A stretch of 64,000 bases of DNA from positions 1 through 64,000 of the forward strand of contig NZ_RCWE01000014.1 in the NCBI RefSeq assembly GCF_018448925.1, written 5' to 3'. The notes beneath the pieces were generated by a model. That model saw only the letters and a program-made list of their open reading frames with translations. It did no database searches and had not been told where the DNA came from. The stretch comes from Photorhabdus akhurstii. GTDB taxonomy: Bacteria > Pseudomonadota > Gammaproteobacteria > Enterobacterales > Enterobacteriaceae. The position numbers and the translations under genes were made by a program. Positions 21,073 to 31,849 of the stretch are shown piece by piece (position 1 is the first letter of the stretch; every line of letters begins with the position of its first letter).

Positions 21073-21534
21073 ATGTATCATCACTATTTTGATACACCCA
21101 AAGGATTCCCTAAACCGTATATTCATATCACTGCGGATGATAAGGGGGTGACCAGTCTATATTTTGTTGATGAAAAAACAGCGCCCGAAGTAAAAAATGA
21201 TATTACCAAGCAGTGCGTGAAAGAGTTACGGGGATATTTTGCGGGTAAGCGTACTGAGTTTTCTGTTCCACTTAACCCGGCAGGAACTGAATTCCAGCAG
21301 CGTGTATGGTTACAGCTATGTAAGATCCCATTTGGAGAAGTGTGGAGTTATAAGCAACTTTCATTAGCATTAGGTTCAGTTAATTATTGCCGCGCGGTAG
21401 GAATGGCTAATTCTCGTAATCCGATCTCATTAATTGTGCCTTGCCATCGTGTTATTGGACATGATGGTAAATTGGTGGGATATACCGGAGGCTTGAATAT
21501 TAAAAGCTGGCTATTGGAACATGAAAAAACCTAG
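21073..21534 (+). CDS. ogt: Methylated-DNA-[protein]-cysteine S-methyltransferase
   Basis: Suicide repair protein that removes O6-methylguanine and O4-methylthymine lesions by moving the alkyl group to its own cysteine. The acceptor motif IVPCHRV is present with Cys124. The preceding helix-turn-helix region (FGEVWSYKQLSLALGSVNYCRAVGMANSRNP) carries the arginine finger. The start at 21073 has GGAGG 5 bases upstream and gives 153 aa; upstream Met codons in frame are less likely. The Ogt-type domain without an Ada N-terminal part makes ogt the best symbol. It stands alone as a single-gene unit. Confidence 0.88.
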   Translation: MYHHYFDTPKGFPKPYIHITADDKGVTSLYFVDEKTAPEVKNDITKQCVKELRGYFAGKRTEFSVPLNPAGTEFQQRVWLQLCKIPFGEVWSYKQLSLALGSVNYCRAVGMANSRNPISLIVPCHRVIGHDGKLVGYTGGLNIKSWLLEHEKT

Positions 21535-21753
21535 TCATTTGTTTGTTAGGTAAATTGTGTGATAAAAGACCAGGGAGGGTTATAGATATTTATATATGTG
21601 TATTATTTAGTGGTAAAACTAAATTAAAGATAACATCTATCGTATTTTATTATGCTTTTCGTGATCTTGGTTGTAGACAGTGAACCAACTTATTTGCTGT
21701 ACTGTATGCGACACAGATTTTGTGTCTTAATTTTCACGTTAAAGGTAAGTTTG

Positions 21754-21963
21754 ATGTCAAAAATTAAAGGTAACGTTAAGTGGTTTAATGAATCTAAAGG
21801 ATTCGGGTTTATCACTCCAGAAGATGGTAGCAAAGACGTATTTGTGCATTTCTCTGCTATTCAGAGTAACGGATTTAAAACTTTGGCAGAAGGTCAAAAA
21901 GTAGAGTTTGAAATCACTGACGGCGCTAAAGGTCCATCTGCTGTAAACGTTGTCGCTATCTGA
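21754..21963 (+). CDS. cspE: Cold-shock domain protein, CspE/CspC type
   Basis: Single cold-shock domain of 69 aa that binds single-stranded nucleic acid and melts RNA structure. RNP1 (KGFGFI) and RNP2 (VFVHF) are present. It starts at 21754 ([13 protein letters not shown]), the family's usual start; the frame is open upstream to 21652 but that part is 5' UTR. In E. coli cspE precedes crcB near lipA, as here, which favours CspE over CspC. A strong terminator follows. Confidence 0.92.
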   Translation: MSKIKGNVKWFNESKGFGFITPEDGSKDVFVHFSAIQSNGFKTLAEGQKVEFEITDGAKGPSAVNVVAI

Positions 21964-21983
21964 TTTTAACTCCGTATTTCGAA

Positions 21984-22010
21984 AACCCGTTATTTCAACG
22001 GGTTTTTTTT
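21984..22010 (+). terminator. cspE terminator
   Basis: The 8-bp stem AACCCGTT (21984-21991) with AACGGGTT (21997-22004) and a 5-base loop is followed by a T8 tract. It lies 20 bases past the cspE stop. Confidence 0.95.
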
Positions 22011-22039
22011 GGCTTGTGTGATATGCAGATAATTTTAAT

Positions 22040-22414
22040 TTAAAGTTCACGCATCAATACAAAAGCTAACACGGTCATTAATAATGAGCCAAAAAGATTA
22101 AGCAAAACTGTTCCCAGCGCCCATCCTAGTTTTCCTTCCTGTAACAAATAAACCACTTCAACAGAAAAGGTGGAAAAGGTTGTTAAACCTCCACAAAAAC
22201 CGGTGGTCAACATCAATTTCCAGGCCGGATCGAGATGGGTAGATTTATTAAAATAGGCCAATCCTAGTCCGATAATTAATGCACCGATACAGTTAACAGT
22301 AAGGGTGCCAACCGCGATATTAGAAGAAATATTATTAAGGCGGAGGCTGATAAACCAGCGTAATACGCTGCCTAAGCCGCCTCCGATAAATACCGCCAGA
22401 ATAATATTAGTCAT
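22040..22414 (-). CDS. crcB: Fluoride ion channel CrcB/Fluc
   Basis: Dual-topology fluoride export channel; four transmembrane helices per subunit form a homodimer with two pores. The sequence has [13 protein letters not shown] near the N-terminus, NCIGALIIG in helix 2 and the signature [15 protein letters not shown] in helix 3. 124 aa fits the family. The start at 22414 is chosen because the longer frame runs into an ERIC repeat. The start codon sits 2 bases from the end of that repeat and has no good Shine-Dalgarno sequence. I see no fluoride riboswitch. Confidence 0.92.
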   Translation of the reverse strand: MTNIILAVFIGGGLGSVLRWFISLRLNNISSNIAVGTLTVNCIGALIIGLGLAYFNKSTHLDPAWKLMLTTGFCGGLTTFSTFSVEVVYLLQEGKLGWALGTVLLNLFGSLLMTVLAFVLMREL

Positions 22415-22416
22415 AA

Positions 22417-22543
22417 TATACCCGTCATCTTTCAAGCTGCCTCTTTGTTGGCTGCACTCGCTCACCCCGGTCACATAGTTTGCTATGCTCCCGGGGATTC
22501 ACTCCCTTGCCGTCGCGATGCAGCTTGAAATCCATAGGGTATA
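22417..22543. repeat. ERIC element (127 bp), copy 1
   Basis: Enterobacterial repetitive intergenic consensus element. It is bounded by TATACCC and GGGTATA inverted ends and contains the hallmark GCTCACCCCGGTCACATAG and GGGGATTCACTCCCTTGCC cores. It fills almost the whole gap between crcB and lipA and abuts the crcB start codon. A second copy of the same length and opposite orientation is at 63008-63134. Confidence 0.95.
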
Positions 22544-22553
22544 AGAAACTGGG

Positions 22554-23519
22554 TTATTTGACCTCTTCACCTCTGGCTTGCAAGTCAGCATGATAAGAAG
22601 AACGAACAAATGGACCGCAGGCGGCATGGGTGAATCCCATAGCTAACGCTTCTTCTTTCATCTCATCAAATTCCTGTGGGCTGACGTAGCGCTGTACTGG
22701 CAAATGATGACGACTAGGCTGTAGATATTGGCCCAAGGTCAGCATGGTAACACCGTGGCGGCGCAGATCGCGCATAACGTCAAGAATTTCTTCGTTGGTT
22801 TCACCGAGGCCGACCATCAGACCTGATTTAGTTGGAATATCAGGGTGGGCTTCTTTAAACTTTTCAAGTAATTTTAGTGACCACTCATAGTTTGCTCCAG
22901 GGCGCACTTGACGGTAAACCCGAGGTACGTTTTCCAGATTATGGTTAAAGACGTCGGGTGGTGTTGCTGTCAGTATTTCAAGTGCGCGATCCATACGTCC
23001 ACGGAAATCAGGCACTAAGGTTTCAATTTTGATGGATGGATTTTTTTCACGAATAGCAGAGATGCAATCAGCAAAGTGTTGAGCGCCACCGTCACGTAGA
23101 TCATCACGGTCAACGGAGGTGATGACAACGTAGCGCAGAGCCATATCTTTAATGGTTTGTGCCAGTTTTACCGGTTCGTTGGTGTCAGGCGCCATTGGGC
23201 GGCCGTGTGCAACATCACAGAAAGGGCAACGGCGGGTGCAAATTGCGCCAAGGATCATGAAGGTTGCTGTACCGTGATTGAAACATTCAGCCAGGTTAGG
23301 GCAGGACGCTTCTTCACAGACGGAATGCAGACCATTTTTGCGCATGGCGGATTTGATGCCCTGAATGCGGCTGGAATCCGCAGGAAGTTTGATTTTCATC
23401 CACTCAGGTTTACGCAAGATTTCTGTACGTTCGGTCATCACTGTTTTGACCGGGATCAGCGCCATTTTGTCTGCGTCGCGGTACTTAATGCCGCGTTCCA
23501 TCTGAATTGGTTTACTCAT
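22554..23519 (-). CDS. lipA: Lipoyl synthase
   Basis: Radical-SAM enzyme that inserts two sulfurs into protein-bound octanoyl groups to make lipoyl cofactors of 2-oxoacid dehydrogenases and the glycine cleavage system. The auxiliary cluster cysteines are C68, C73 and C79 (C-x4-C-x5-C) and the radical-SAM cysteines are C94, C98 and C101 (CTRRCPFC). Started at [10 protein letters not shown] it is 321 aa, exactly the E. coli length; a frame open 22 codons further up is not conserved. lipB lies upstream on the same strand. Confidence 0.97.
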   Translation of the reverse strand: MSKPIQMERGIKYRDADKMALIPVKTVMTERTEILRKPEWMKIKLPADSSRIQGIKSAMRKNGLHSVCEEASCPNLAECFNHGTATFMILGAICTRRCPFCDVAHGRPMAPDTNEPVKLAQTIKDMALRYVVITSVDRDDLRDGGAQHFADCISAIREKNPSIKIETLVPDFRGRMDRALEILTATPPDVFNHNLENVPRVYRQVRPGANYEWSLKLLEKFKEAHPDIPTKSGLMVGLGETNEEILDVMRDLRRHGVTMLTLGQYLQPSRHHLPVQRYVSPQEFDEMKEEALAMGFTHAACGPFVRSSYHADLQARGEEVK

Positions 23520-23629
23520 AATCGTGCTGGTTCCAGTGTTAAATTCATCAGGTTGAGATTTATCATTCAGTCTACTGTATGACAAACCATTAAAAAATTT
23601 TTGAAAAATGTTAAAAAATTATAGCATCT

Positions 23630-24271
23630 TTAATTGTTCAATTTAAATCCTAACTGCTGGCAAAATTTCTCCACCAGAATAGGCTGTACTTGCTCAACAG
23701 TAATTCCGGGAACTAACTCACTGAGTTGAATCATTTTCATGCCGGCATAGCCACAAGGATTAATACGCAAAAAGGGTTCTAAATCCATTGCGATATTGAG
23801 GGCTAACCCGTGGAAAGAACAACCTTTGCGTATCCGTAATCCGAGGGAGCAAATCTTGGCTTCATTGACGTAGACACCGGGGGCATCCGGGCGGGCATAG
23901 GCTTCCACACCAAAGTGAGCAAGGGTTTTAATGACAGTATCCTCTATCGCCGTAACCAATTGCCGTACACCAATTTTGGCGCGTTTGATGTCAATCATGA
24001 CATACATAACCTGTTGACCAGGGCCATGATAGGTGACTTGTCCACCACGATCGGATTGAATAATCGGAATATCACCGAGGGATAGCAAATGTTCAGCTTT
24101 ACCTGCTTGTCCTTGAGTAAAGACTTTTGGATGCTGTACCAGCCAGATTTCATCAGGTGTATTAATATCTCGCTGCTCAGTGAATAAGTGCATTGCATCA
24201 GAAATCGGCCCGTAGGGTTGTATTCCTAATTGACGTAAGAAAATCGTTTTATGTTGCAATTGAAACTTCAT
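23630..24271 (-). CDS. lipB: Octanoyl-[ACP]:protein N-octanoyltransferase
   Basis: Moves octanoate from acyl carrier protein to lipoyl domains, the step before LipA. The catalytic pair is visible as K139 in [12 protein letters not shown] and C173 in INPCGYAG, and the substrate loop is [18 protein letters not shown]. The start at 24271 gives 213 aa, the E. coli length; the open frame further upstream would run through the ybeD terminator and is rejected. Confidence 0.96.
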   Translation of the reverse strand: MKFQLQHKTIFLRQLGIQPYGPISDAMHLFTEQRDINTPDEIWLVQHPKVFTQGQAGKAEHLLSLGDIPIIQSDRGGQVTYHGPGQQVMYVMIDIKRAKIGVRQLVTAIEDTVIKTLAHFGVEAYARPDAPGVYVNEAKICSLGLRIRKGCSFHGLALNIAMDLEPFLRINPCGYAGMKMIQLSELVPGITVEQVQPILVEKFCQQLGFKLNN

Positions 24272-24363
24272 TTGATAGCTATAAGATTTGGTCAGTATAA
24301 CCCTCGGAAGAGGTTCTCTCCAGTTTAGTGCGCTTGAAATAGTGGTATTTCTGATAGATAAAG

Positions 24364-24389
24364 AATCCCCTGTGAAATTATAGGGGATT
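24364..24389 (-). terminator. ybeD terminator
   Basis: AATCCCCT (24364-24371) pairs with AGGGGATT (24382-24389). It lies 13 bases after the ybeD stop and upstream of the lipB start, so ybeD and lipB are probably separate transcripts or coupled only by readthrough. Confidence 0.75.
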
Positions 24390-24401
24390 TCTCTGCTTCT
24401 A

Positions 24402-24665
24402 TTACAGCACGACCCGTACCAGTTCAAGGTTACCTAACTCTTCATACAGCGTTTCTACCTGTTCAATATGAGTCGCATTGATGGTAATGGATACTGAATG
24501 GTAGTTGCCTTTGCTGCTTGGTTTCACTTGTGGAGAGTAATCGCCCGGTGCATGGCGTTGAACTACCTCAACGACCTGATTGACTAGCTCAGGCTCCGCC
24601 AGGCCCATCACTTTGTAAGTGAATGAACAAGGGAACTCAAGTAGTTCATTTAATTTCGTTTTCAT
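24402..24665 (-). CDS. ybeD: UPF0250 protein YbeD (DUF493)
   Basis: Small 87-aa cytosolic protein with an ACT-like fold (DUF493), conserved beside dacA and lipB in enterobacteria. A regulatory role in lipoate metabolism has been suggested from its position; the function is not settled. The sequence [19 protein letters not shown] matches E. coli YbeD at the start and the length is identical. Confidence 0.92.
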   Translation of the reverse strand: MKTKLNELLEFPCSFTYKVMGLAEPELVNQVVEVVQRHAPGDYSPQVKPSSKGNYHSVSITINATHIEQVETLYEELGNLELVRVVL

Positions 24666-24729
24666 GGGCGCTCCTGTTTTTGCTTTCCGCGATCGTACGG
24701 TCAGTTTCTTCTGTAAAATTTGATACTTT

Positions 24730-24783
24730 CCCCCGCCTTAAAACGCGGGGGACTTACTGCGATTGGGCGGTAGCCCGATTCGC
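24730..24783. other. Two adjacent GC-rich hairpins between dacA and ybeD
   Basis: CCCCCGC (24730-24736) pairs with GCGGGGG (24745-24751). A few bases on, an imperfect hairpin is formed by GCGATTGGGC and GCCCGATTCGC (24759-24783). The first could end dacA transcription, but neither has a strong T tract. The pair also looks like the structured ends of IS200/IS605-type elements; no transposase is nearby. Confidence 0.5.
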
Positions 24784-24817
24784 TTTGGTGGGGTTTATCG
24801 CTTAATTATCTCAAGAA

Positions 24818-26029
24818 TTAGCCAAACCAATGATGAAATAGTAGCTTGATGTAATCGATAAAGCGGCTAAAGATGCCGCCTTCTTTTACTTCATTCATGA
24901 CGACTAAAGGCCGCTGTTCAATAGTCTTACCATCAAGTTGAAAGTTGATAGTACCCACGACTTGATCTTTCGCCAGTGGTGCATGTAATTCACTATTATT
25001 CATGACATAGCTGGCTTTCAGATCTTTCAGACGACCACGGGGAATAGTCAGATAAACATCTTTATCAACACCTAACTGAACCCTATCGTTATCGCCAAAC
25101 CAGACTGGTTCAGAAGCGAACTCTTTGTTTGCTTGCAGAGGAGCAACAGTTTCGAAGAAACGAAAACCCCAGGTCAGTAGTTTCTTACTTTCTGTTTCTC
25201 GGCCTTTGTAAGTGTGGCCGCCTAATACCGCAGAAATCAGACGCATATCGCCTTCCGTTGCAGAAGCGACCAGGTTATAACCCGCTGCGCTAGTGTGACC
25301 GGTTTTGATACCATCGACATTCAAGCTTTTATCCCACAACAAGCCGTTACGGTTTGTTTGACGGATATTGTTGTAGGTAAACTCTTTTTCTTTATAGATG
25401 GCGTACTCTTCGGGAACATCACGGATCAGCGCTTGACCAATCAGCGCCATATCACGGGCAGAGCTATATTGGCCTTCTGCATCCAGACCATGAACGGTTT
25501 TGAAATTCGTATTCTTTAATCCGAGAGATTTCACATAACCATTCATTAAATTAACGAAAGACTCTTGGCTACCGGCAACATAATCTGCCATTGCAACACA
25601 GGCATCGTTACCGGATTGCAAGTTTATACCGCGGGATAACATGGAAACCGAGACCTGATCGCCTGGCTTGAGGAACATCAGGGAAGAACCTTTAAATACC
25701 GGATTACCTGTTGCCCATGCGTCAGTACCGACAGTGACCATATCATTTGGGTGGATTTTGCCTGATTTAATTGCTTGACCAATGACATAACTGGTCATCA
25801 TTTTTGTCAGACTGGCAGGGTCACGGTGTGCATCTGCATTCATTTCGGCTAGCACTTTGCCTGAATTGTAATCGATAAGGATATAAGCTTCCGCATCGAT
25901 CTGAGGCACGCCTGGGATCATCGTTTTCAGGTTGATATCATTTCCATCGGCAAAGGCAGAAGCACTTATTGCCAGCGCGACACCCAAGGTGGCGCTTTTT
26001 ATAAAATGAAAAGTGGTTGTATATTTCAT
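24818..26029 (-). CDS. dacA: D-alanyl-D-alanine carboxypeptidase PBP5
   Basis: Periplasmic carboxypeptidase that trims the terminal D-Ala of peptidoglycan pentapeptides and influences cell shape. Residues 1-28 are a signal peptide. The active-site motifs are S73-LTK, SGN ([11 protein letters not shown]) and KTG ([15 protein letters not shown]). The last ~18 residues form an amphipathic membrane anchor ([17 protein letters not shown]). The start at 26029 gives 403 aa, as in E. coli; the open frame extends 30 codons upstream without conservation. Confidence 0.96.
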   Translation of the reverse strand: MKYTTTFHFIKSATLGVALAISASAFADGNDINLKTMIPGVPQIDAEAYILIDYNSGKVLAEMNADAHRDPASLTKMMTSYVIGQAIKSGKIHPNDMVTVGTDAWATGNPVFKGSSLMFLKPGDQVSVSMLSRGINLQSGNDACVAMADYVAGSQESFVNLMNGYVKSLGLKNTNFKTVHGLDAEGQYSSARDMALIGQALIRDVPEEYAIYKEKEFTYNNIRQTNRNGLLWDKSLNVDGIKTGHTSAAGYNLVASATEGDMRLISAVLGGHTYKGRETESKKLLTWGFRFFETVAPLQANKEFASEPVWFGDNDRVQLGVDKDVYLTIPRGRLKDLKASYVMNNSELHAPLAKDQVVGTINFQLDGKTIEQRPLVVMNEVKEGGIFSRFIDYIKLLFHHWFG

Positions 26030-26190
26030 GGTCGGTTGGACAGCATCCGTGAGAAAAGGTTGATATCGAATCACATCATAGCAAATGAAAAAAATACTGA
26101 CATTGCCAAATTTTGACAAGACTCGGGTTTACATTTTTTTACTCCTCTTACTGATATCTGAATCAAAGTGAGATATCAGTAAGAGAACGA

Positions 26191-27204
26191 TTAAGGGCTG
26201 ACGATAAAAGAAGACTGTTGTATCTGGTCAGCCAGTTTTTGTTGTAAATCGGCAGCTTGCTGGCGATTGTTGAATGGCCCCAACTGTACACGATAAACGT
26301 TACTATGTTGAGTTACGCGTCCTTGAACATTAAAGCGTTGCGCCAGTGTTTGTTGCCACTCTTTTGCTCGTTGCTCACTGCTAACAGCGCCAACCTGAAC
26401 CATAAAACCGTTCGCTGAGGCGGCTGTCGGTGCTGTTACTATCGAAGTACTGTTTGTAACAGGTTTAGGGGGTTGCAGCTTCATTGCGGGTAGTTGCTCG
26501 GTAGTTTCCGGTTGTGCCATCAATGATTGAGTTTGTTCCACCGGCTGATTTGTTAAAGGCTGGCTGCCGGTCTGATCAGGGACATTCTCCATTGTTGGTG
26601 TTCCTAGTGGGCTGCTTGTCAGCGTGGGTCTACCCGGTAGAGCGTAACTCTGTTTAACTATCTGGCTGCCAATGGTACCGGGGCCAGATACAGAACCGTC
26701 TTGGGCCACCTCAATAAAATCAACCTTAACTTTGGTACTTTGAGTCAGGTTTAAGCGTTCAGAGGAAGCCTTCGATAGCTCGATAATTCTCCCTGGTTTA
26801 TAAGGACCACGGTCATTGACTCTAACAATCATCATACGGCCATTGCTCAAGTTGGTCACACGGACATAACTTGGAATTGGCAGGGTAGGATGGGCGGCTG
26901 TCAGCGCATAAGGATTGAAACGCTCGCCAATTGCGGTCATTTTGCCGCTAGATTCTTCACCGTACCAACTCGCGTAGCCAGTTTCACTGAATTGAGACGG
27001 ATTTTGCACAATATGATAAGTATGTCCGTTCATCTGATAATCATTATTGGCGCTAGGGTGATAAGGCTCGTAGCGAGGTTCTGCTCCCAGAACATCCTGC
27101 GTTGGTACTGCTGCTGGTAACGGGGAAGGTTTTTGTTTGTCAGGAGTAGTACAGCCGGATAGCAGGGCTGCAATCATGCCAAGTATAAGCCAGTGTTGAC
27201 GCAT
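26191..27204 (-). CDS. rlpA: Septal ring lytic transglycosylase lipoprotein RlpA
   Basis: Outer-membrane lipoprotein acting on denuded glycan strands at division sites in some bacteria; its enzyme activity in enterobacteria is less certain. A lipobox (LLSGC, Cys18) ends the signal peptide. A double-psi beta-barrel domain covers about residues 75-165 (ETGYASWYGEESSGKMTA, RVNDRGPYKPGRIIELS). A Pro/Gln/Thr-rich linker follows, and a SPOR peptidoglycan-binding domain occupies the C-terminal ~70 residues. 337 aa, near the E. coli 362. Between mrdB and dacA as in E. coli. Confidence 0.93.
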   Translation of the reverse strand: MRQHWLILGMIAALLSGCTTPDKQKPSPLPAAVPTQDVLGAEPRYEPYHPSANNDYQMNGHTYHIVQNPSQFSETGYASWYGEESSGKMTAIGERFNPYALTAAHPTLPIPSYVRVTNLSNGRMMIVRVNDRGPYKPGRIIELSKASSERLNLTQSTKVKVDFIEVAQDGSVSGPGTIGSQIVKQSYALPGRPTLTSSPLGTPTMENVPDQTGSQPLTNQPVEQTQSLMAQPETTEQLPAMKLQPPKPVTNSTSIVTAPTAASANGFMVQVGAVSSEQRAKEWQQTLAQRFNVQGRVTQHSNVYRVQLGPFNNRQQAADLQQKLADQIQQSSFIVSP

Positions 27205-27217
27205 TGAAACCTCTTCT

Positions 27218-28330
27218 CTATAAACTTTTAGACAACAATTTTCGGTGTGTGTGAATCGACATGATAATGCCGAAACCAGCCATTAAGACGATTAACGCTG
27301 AGCCGCCATAACTGACAAATGGCAAAGGAACGCCTACTACAGGCAGAATACCACTCACCATGCCGATATTGACGAAGATATAAACAAACAGGATTAACAC
27401 CAGGCCGCCAACCATAACCCGGCCAAAAGTGTTCTGTGCCTTGGTTGCGATGACCAGTCCACGCAGAATTAATAACATATATAATGTTAATAACAGTAGT
27501 ACGCCAATTAAACCAAGTTCTTCCGACAGTACGGCAAATATGAAATCTGTATGACGTTCCGGCAGAAATTCCAGTTGAGATTGTGTTCCTAATAGCCAGC
27601 CTTTACCTGATAAGCCACCGGAGCCAATTGCGATTTTTGATTGAATAATGTGGTAACCCTTACCTAGCGGATCGCTTTCTGGATCAAGTAGCATCATGAC
27701 GCGATCACGCTGATAGCCATGCATCAGGAAGAACCACAAAATGGGGATAAAGCAGGCTAATAGTAGAGCTGCAATACCGATCAATCGCCAACTCATGCCA
27801 GAAAGAAATAAGACAAACAGACCGGAAGCCGCGATCAGAATTGAAGTCCCCAGATCTGGTTGAGCGGCAACCAGTAGAGTAGGCAGAAAAATGAGCATCA
27901 GAGCAATGGTGGTATTTTTCAGCGAGGGCGGGCATAAATCGCGGTTCATAAAGCGTGCGATCATCAGTGGTACTGCGATTTTGGCGATCTCAGAAGGTTG
28001 GAAGCGGATGATGCCTAAATCCAGCCAGCGTTGTGCGCCTTTACTTATTTGCCCGAAAGCGTCGACAAAAATCAGTAAAATGACACAAACAATATAGAGA
28101 TGGGGTGCCCAGCTTTCATAAACTCTTGGCGGAATCTGCGCCATGATGAGCATGACAACCAGTCCGGCGCCAATTTGACCAACTTTGCGCTCCATCATAC
28201 CCATATCTTGACCGCTGGCACTCCACATAACAAAAGCGCTGTATATCAGCAATGCCAAAATGCACAGGAGTAACGGTAGGTCGATATGTAATCTGGTCCA
28301 GAGAGGAACCCTTTTTTGGTTTTCTGTCAT
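27218..28330 (-). CDS. mrdB: Rod-shape SEDS peptidoglycan glycosyltransferase RodA
   Basis: Polytopic SEDS-family glycan polymerase that works with PBP2 (MrdA) and the Rod complex to elongate the cell wall. The 370-aa protein, identical in length to E. coli RodA, has about ten membrane segments and the conserved loops [32 protein letters not shown] and [14 protein letters not shown]. It lies 8 bases after mrdA and 13 bases before rlpA. Confidence 0.97.
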   Translation of the reverse strand: MTENQKRVPLWTRLHIDLPLLLCILALLIYSAFVMWSASGQDMGMMERKVGQIGAGLVVMLIMAQIPPRVYESWAPHLYIVCVILLIFVDAFGQISKGAQRWLDLGIIRFQPSEIAKIAVPLMIARFMNRDLCPPSLKNTTIALMLIFLPTLLVAAQPDLGTSILIAASGLFVLFLSGMSWRLIGIAALLLACFIPILWFFLMHGYQRDRVMMLLDPESDPLGKGYHIIQSKIAIGSGGLSGKGWLLGTQSQLEFLPERHTDFIFAVLSEELGLIGVLLLLTLYMLLILRGLVIATKAQNTFGRVMVGGLVLILFVYIFVNIGMVSGILPVVGVPLPFVSYGGSALIVLMAGFGIIMSIHTHRKLLSKSL

Positions 28331-28338
28331 GGTGTTAA

Positions 28339-30234
28339 TCAGTCACTTTCTGTTCCGGGGGGAGTCGGGACCGCATTCGGCAATGTTGTGTTGTTATCCC
28401 CTAATAGTACATGGTCGAGGATTTGGCGAACAAGGGTTCCTACTGCTGGACCTGCGCCACCATTCTCTAAAATAATGGAAAGAGCTACGGTCGGATTTTC
28501 ATAAGGCGCGAAAGCAATCATCAGCTTATGATCCCGTAAATGCTCTGCAATTTTACTGGCATTGTAGGTTTCATAACTGTAGACCTGTGCTGTTCCCGAT
28601 TTGGCCGCTGCTTTATAAGGCGTGCCGGTAAAACTCTTGTGGCCGGTACCGTTTGGCAAGTTGGCAACACCGTACATGCCACTTTTTGCTAATTCCCAAT
28701 ATCCTGAATGGATATCGCCAATCTGGATATTTTCTGTTTGTTGATAAGGGATCATCTCACCTTTCAGCTTCTTGCTTAGCAGCAGATGTGGTGTTTTTAC
28801 ATTACCATCGTTAATTAAAGTTATCAGCGCTTTCACCATTTGAATGGGGGTTGCTGTCCAATATCCTTGGCCGATGCCAACAGGAATGGTATCTCCTTGG
28901 TACCAAGGTTTTTTATATTTCCTTTGTTTCCATTCGCGAGTAGGCATGATACCGGTGCGTTCTTCGGCCAGGTCGATGCCAGTGTATTCGCCATAGCCGA
29001 ACTTGGTCATCCATTCAGATAGACGATCAATTCCCATATCATAGGCAACTTGATAAAAGAAAGTATCCGCTGATTCTACAATGGCTCTATGCGGATTGAG
29101 ACTACCATGTCCCCAACGTTTCCAGTCACGGTAGCGTTTTTCTGAACCCGGTAATTGCCACCAACCCGGATCAAAAATGGTGGTATTTTTATTGATCACG
29201 CCTGTGCTTAGTGCTGCAACAGTAATGAAAGGTTTCACTGTCGAAGCTGGAGGGTAGATCCCTTGAGTAGCACGATTAATAAGCGGTCTATCAGGGTTGT
29301 TTAATAATTCCTGGTAGTTTTTATTGGAGATGCCGTTTACGAATAGGTTTGGATCATAGCTTGGGTTAGATACCAGCGCCAGAATTTCCCCATTACGTGG
29401 ATCACTGACAACGACCGCAGCACGGCTGGTTGTGAGGAGTTTCTCAATGTAGATCTGCAATTCGAGATCGATAGTGAGGTAAATATCTTGTCCGGCCTGC
29501 GGTGGTTGTTCATGTAATTGGCGTATCACTCGGCCACGGTTATTCACTTCGACTTCTTCGTAACCTGTTTTGCCGTGTAAAACAGCTTCATAGTAGCGTT
29601 CAATACCTAATTTGCCGATGTCATGGGTAGCGGCGTAATTAGGTAAAATACCTTCTTTATCCAATCGTTCTACATCTTTATCATTAATTTTAGCCACATA
29701 GCCGATGATATGTGTCAGTGCTGAGCCATAAGGATAGAAGCGGCGTTGGTAACCTTTTATTTCAAAACCGGGGAAACGATATTGGTTAACGGCAAAGCGT
29801 GCGACTTGAATATGATCAAGCGACGTTTTCAATGGAATAGAAGTAAAGCGGCGCGAACGCTTACGCTCTTTTTCAAAGTTGGCAATGTCTTCGTCAGTCA
29901 GATCGATAACATTACGTAAATCATTCAGCGTTTGCTCAAGGTTTTCTACCTTTTCGGGGATGATTTCCAACTGGTAGATGGTTCGATTAAGCGCCAATGG
30001 GGTGCCGTTACGGTCATAGATGATACCGCGGCTTGGCGCAATTGGAACCAGTTTAATACGGTTTTCGTTTGAACGGGTTTGATAGTCTTCGTGGCGAGTA
30101 ATTTGTAAATGGTAAAGATTGGCAATCAGGATACCAGTCAGTACCAAGATGATAATAAACGCCACCAATGCGCGGCGAGCAAATAGGGCTGATTCAGCCG
30201 TATAATCACGAAAAGGGGTACGTTTATTTTTCAT
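28339..30234 (-). CDS. mrdA: Peptidoglycan DD-transpeptidase PBP2
   Basis: Class B penicillin-binding protein that cross-links side-wall peptidoglycan with RodA. It has an N-terminal membrane anchor (about residues 25-45), a pedestal domain with [20 protein letters not shown], and a transpeptidase domain with SxxK (PASTVKPF), SxN (ESADTFFYQ) and KSGTAQ motifs. 631 aa, against 633 in E. coli. First of mrdA-mrdB-rlpA, following rlmH by 39 bases. Confidence 0.97.
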   Translation of the reverse strand: MKNKRTPFRDYTAESALFARRALVAFIIILVLTGILIANLYHLQITRHEDYQTRSNENRIKLVPIAPSRGIIYDRNGTPLALNRTIYQLEIIPEKVENLEQTLNDLRNVIDLTDEDIANFEKERKRSRRFTSIPLKTSLDHIQVARFAVNQYRFPGFEIKGYQRRFYPYGSALTHIIGYVAKINDKDVERLDKEGILPNYAATHDIGKLGIERYYEAVLHGKTGYEEVEVNNRGRVIRQLHEQPPQAGQDIYLTIDLELQIYIEKLLTTSRAAVVVSDPRNGEILALVSNPSYDPNLFVNGISNKNYQELLNNPDRPLINRATQGIYPPASTVKPFITVAALSTGVINKNTTIFDPGWWQLPGSEKRYRDWKRWGHGSLNPHRAIVESADTFFYQVAYDMGIDRLSEWMTKFGYGEYTGIDLAEERTGIMPTREWKQRKYKKPWYQGDTIPVGIGQGYWTATPIQMVKALITLINDGNVKTPHLLLSKKLKGEMIPYQQTENIQIGDIHSGYWELAKSGMYGVANLPNGTGHKSFTGTPYKAAAKSGTAQVYSYETYNASKIAEHLRDHKLMIAFAPYENPTVALSIILENGGAGPAVGTLVRQILDHVLLGDNNTTLPNAVPTPPGTESD

Positions 30235-30273
30235 CCCATTGCCAGAATTCGCTTTTATCCGTTGATAACCAAA

Positions 30274-30744
30274 TTATTCCCGATGATAGGGATGATTGGT
30301 GGTAATGCTCCATGCCCGGTACAGGCTTTCCGCAACCAAAACCCGGACCAGAGGATGGGGTAAGGTCAGCGGTGACAGTGACCAGCTTTGTTCTGCGGCA
30401 GCTTTACATGCTGGAGCGAGACCTTCTGGCCCGCCTATCAATAAACTGACATCTCTACCATCTTGTTTCCAATGTTCAAGTTGTTGCGCCAGTTGAGGTG
30501 TTTCCCAACGGGAACCCGGAATATCCAGGGTAACAATACGGTTGCCTTTGCCAATAGCGGCCAGCATCTGTTCGCCTTCTTTTTCCAGAATGCGCTTAAT
30601 ATCTGCATTTTTGCCCCGTTTGCCAGCCGGAATTTCTACCAATTCAAATGGCATATCTTTGGGAAAACGGCGCAAATAATCGATAAAGCCGGCCTGTATC
30701 CAGTCCGGCATTTTTGTACCTACAGCGATTAATTGCAGCTTCAA
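30274..30744 (-). CDS. rlmH: 23S rRNA pseudouridine-1915 N3-methyltransferase RlmH
   Basis: SPOUT methyltransferase that modifies pseudouridine 1915 in helix 69 of 23S rRNA on 70S ribosomes. It shows the [13 protein letters not shown] segment, the knot motif [11 protein letters not shown] and the C-terminal [23 protein letters not shown] with YHRE end. 156 aa, against 155 in E. coli. It begins 2 bases after rsfS. Confidence 0.97.
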   Translation of the reverse strand: MKLQLIAVGTKMPDWIQAGFIDYLRRFPKDMPFELVEIPAGKRGKNADIKRILEKEGEQMLAAIGKGNRIVTLDIPGSRWETPQLAQQLEHWKQDGRDVSLLIGGPEGLAPACKAAAEQSWSLSPLTLPHPLVRVLVAESLYRAWSITTNHPYHRE

Positions 30745-30746
30745 AC

Positions 30747-31073
30747 TCAGCTCCAGAGCTTTTCAAGTTCATACATGCGGCGGCTCTCTTCTTGCATGAC
30801 ATGTACGATAACTTCACCGAGGTCTACGACGATCCAGTCAGACACGCCTTGCCCTTCAACGCCAAGTGGGATCAGGCCGCTCGCACGACAGTCATCAACC
30901 AGATTGTCTGCGACAGACATCAGGTGGCGATTGGAGGTTCCGGTGCAGATAATCATGCAATCGGTAATACTGGATTTCCCTTGAACATCAAGGGAAACGA
31001 TATCCTGTGCTTTGGAGTTTTCAAGCTTATCAATAACAAACTGTTGGAGTTCTTTACCTTGCAAAAGGCTCAT
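30747..31073 (-). CDS. rsfS: Ribosomal silencing factor RsfS
   Basis: Binds ribosomal protein uL14 on the 50S subunit and blocks joining of the subunits when nutrients run low. It is a small Iojap/nucleotidyltransferase-like domain with [20 protein letters not shown] and [19 protein letters not shown]. 108 aa; E. coli 105. It forms a tight pair with rlmH. E. coli cobC, which lies next to nadD there, is absent from the 98-base gap upstream. Confidence 0.96.
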   Translation of the reverse strand: MSLLQGKELQQFVIDKLENSKAQDIVSLDVQGKSSITDCMIICTGTSNRHLMSVADNLVDDCRASGLIPLGVEGQGVSDWIVVDLGEVIVHVMQEESRRMYELEKLWS

Positions 31074-31171
31074 CCTTATTTTTTATCACAATTGATTAAA
31101 TAGTGCGGAATAATAGCATGTCAGGTCACTTAAGGGTAAGCCAACTAAGCGACTAATCGAGGTAGATTTCG

Positions 31172-31849
31172 CTATTGGCGATATAACCCCTGTGAATCTA
31201 TATACTTTTGTACTGAAAGGGGGAGTAAATCGTCACAACTTAACCCTTGCTGGTGGCGTTGACGGATATCTGTTGCTGAGATAGGCAGCAGCGGTGTATC
31301 CGCCAGATAGATATAACCGTTAGGTTGACTACTAAGCTGGTTTGGATCGCGGATTTGATGTTCTGTAAACCATTGTTGCATTTCAGTTGTGGAAAACTGG
31401 GTCTGATAACCTGGACGAGCGCAAACCAATAAATGACAGAGACTCAGCAGTTCTTGCCAACGATGCCAAGTATGCAGTGATAATAAAGCATCTTGGCCGA
31501 TTATAAATGCCAGTGGTTGTTTGTTGCCAAGTTCCTGACGGAATGACTCTAGGGTATCAATTGTGTAGGAGGGCGTGGTGCGCTCCAGTTCACGCCTATC
31601 GATGGTAAACAGAGGGTTATCTTGTACAGCCAGTTGTACCATTTCAAGCCGCTGTTGTGCGGAGGCTTCTGGTTGTGGGCGGTGTGGCGGGACGTGATTT
31701 GGTAGTAAAATCACTTGTTTCAGGCCAGTTTGATATGCCAGGGTCTCAACTGGTTGTAAATGCCCGTAATGGATGGGATCGAATGTTCCACCAAATAATG
31801 CTTGAATAACGGGTTGTTTCGGGCCAGTAGAATTAGTGGTATGAGGCAT
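31172..31849 (-). CDS. nadD: Nicotinate-mononucleotide adenylyltransferase
   Basis: Joins nicotinate mononucleotide and ATP to form deamido-NAD in NAD synthesis. The nucleotidyltransferase motif [12 protein letters not shown] near the N-terminus and [13 protein letters not shown] near the C-terminus are both present. I start it at 31849 (MPHTTNSTG, 225 aa), overlapping the holA end by 17 bases; a Met 10 codons upstream is also open. E. coli NadD starts nearer to QALFGG (213 aa), but no better start codon lies there. Confidence 0.92.
   Translation of the reverse strand: MPHTTNSTGPKQPVIQALFGGTFDPIHYGHLQPVETLAYQTGLKQVILLPNHVPPHRPQPEASAQQRLEMVQLAVQDNPLFTIDRRELERTTPSYTIDTLESFRQELGNKQPLAFIIGQDALLSLHTWHRWQELLSLCHLLVCARPGYQTQFSTTEMQQWFTEHQIRDPNQLSSQPNGYIYLADTPLLPISATDIRQRHQQGLSCDDLLPLSVQKYIDSQGLYRQ

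Noticed and set aside
22415-22543. Possible fluoride riboswitch before crcB
   Set aside because: The leader is entirely ERIC sequence, and I do not see the riboswitch core.
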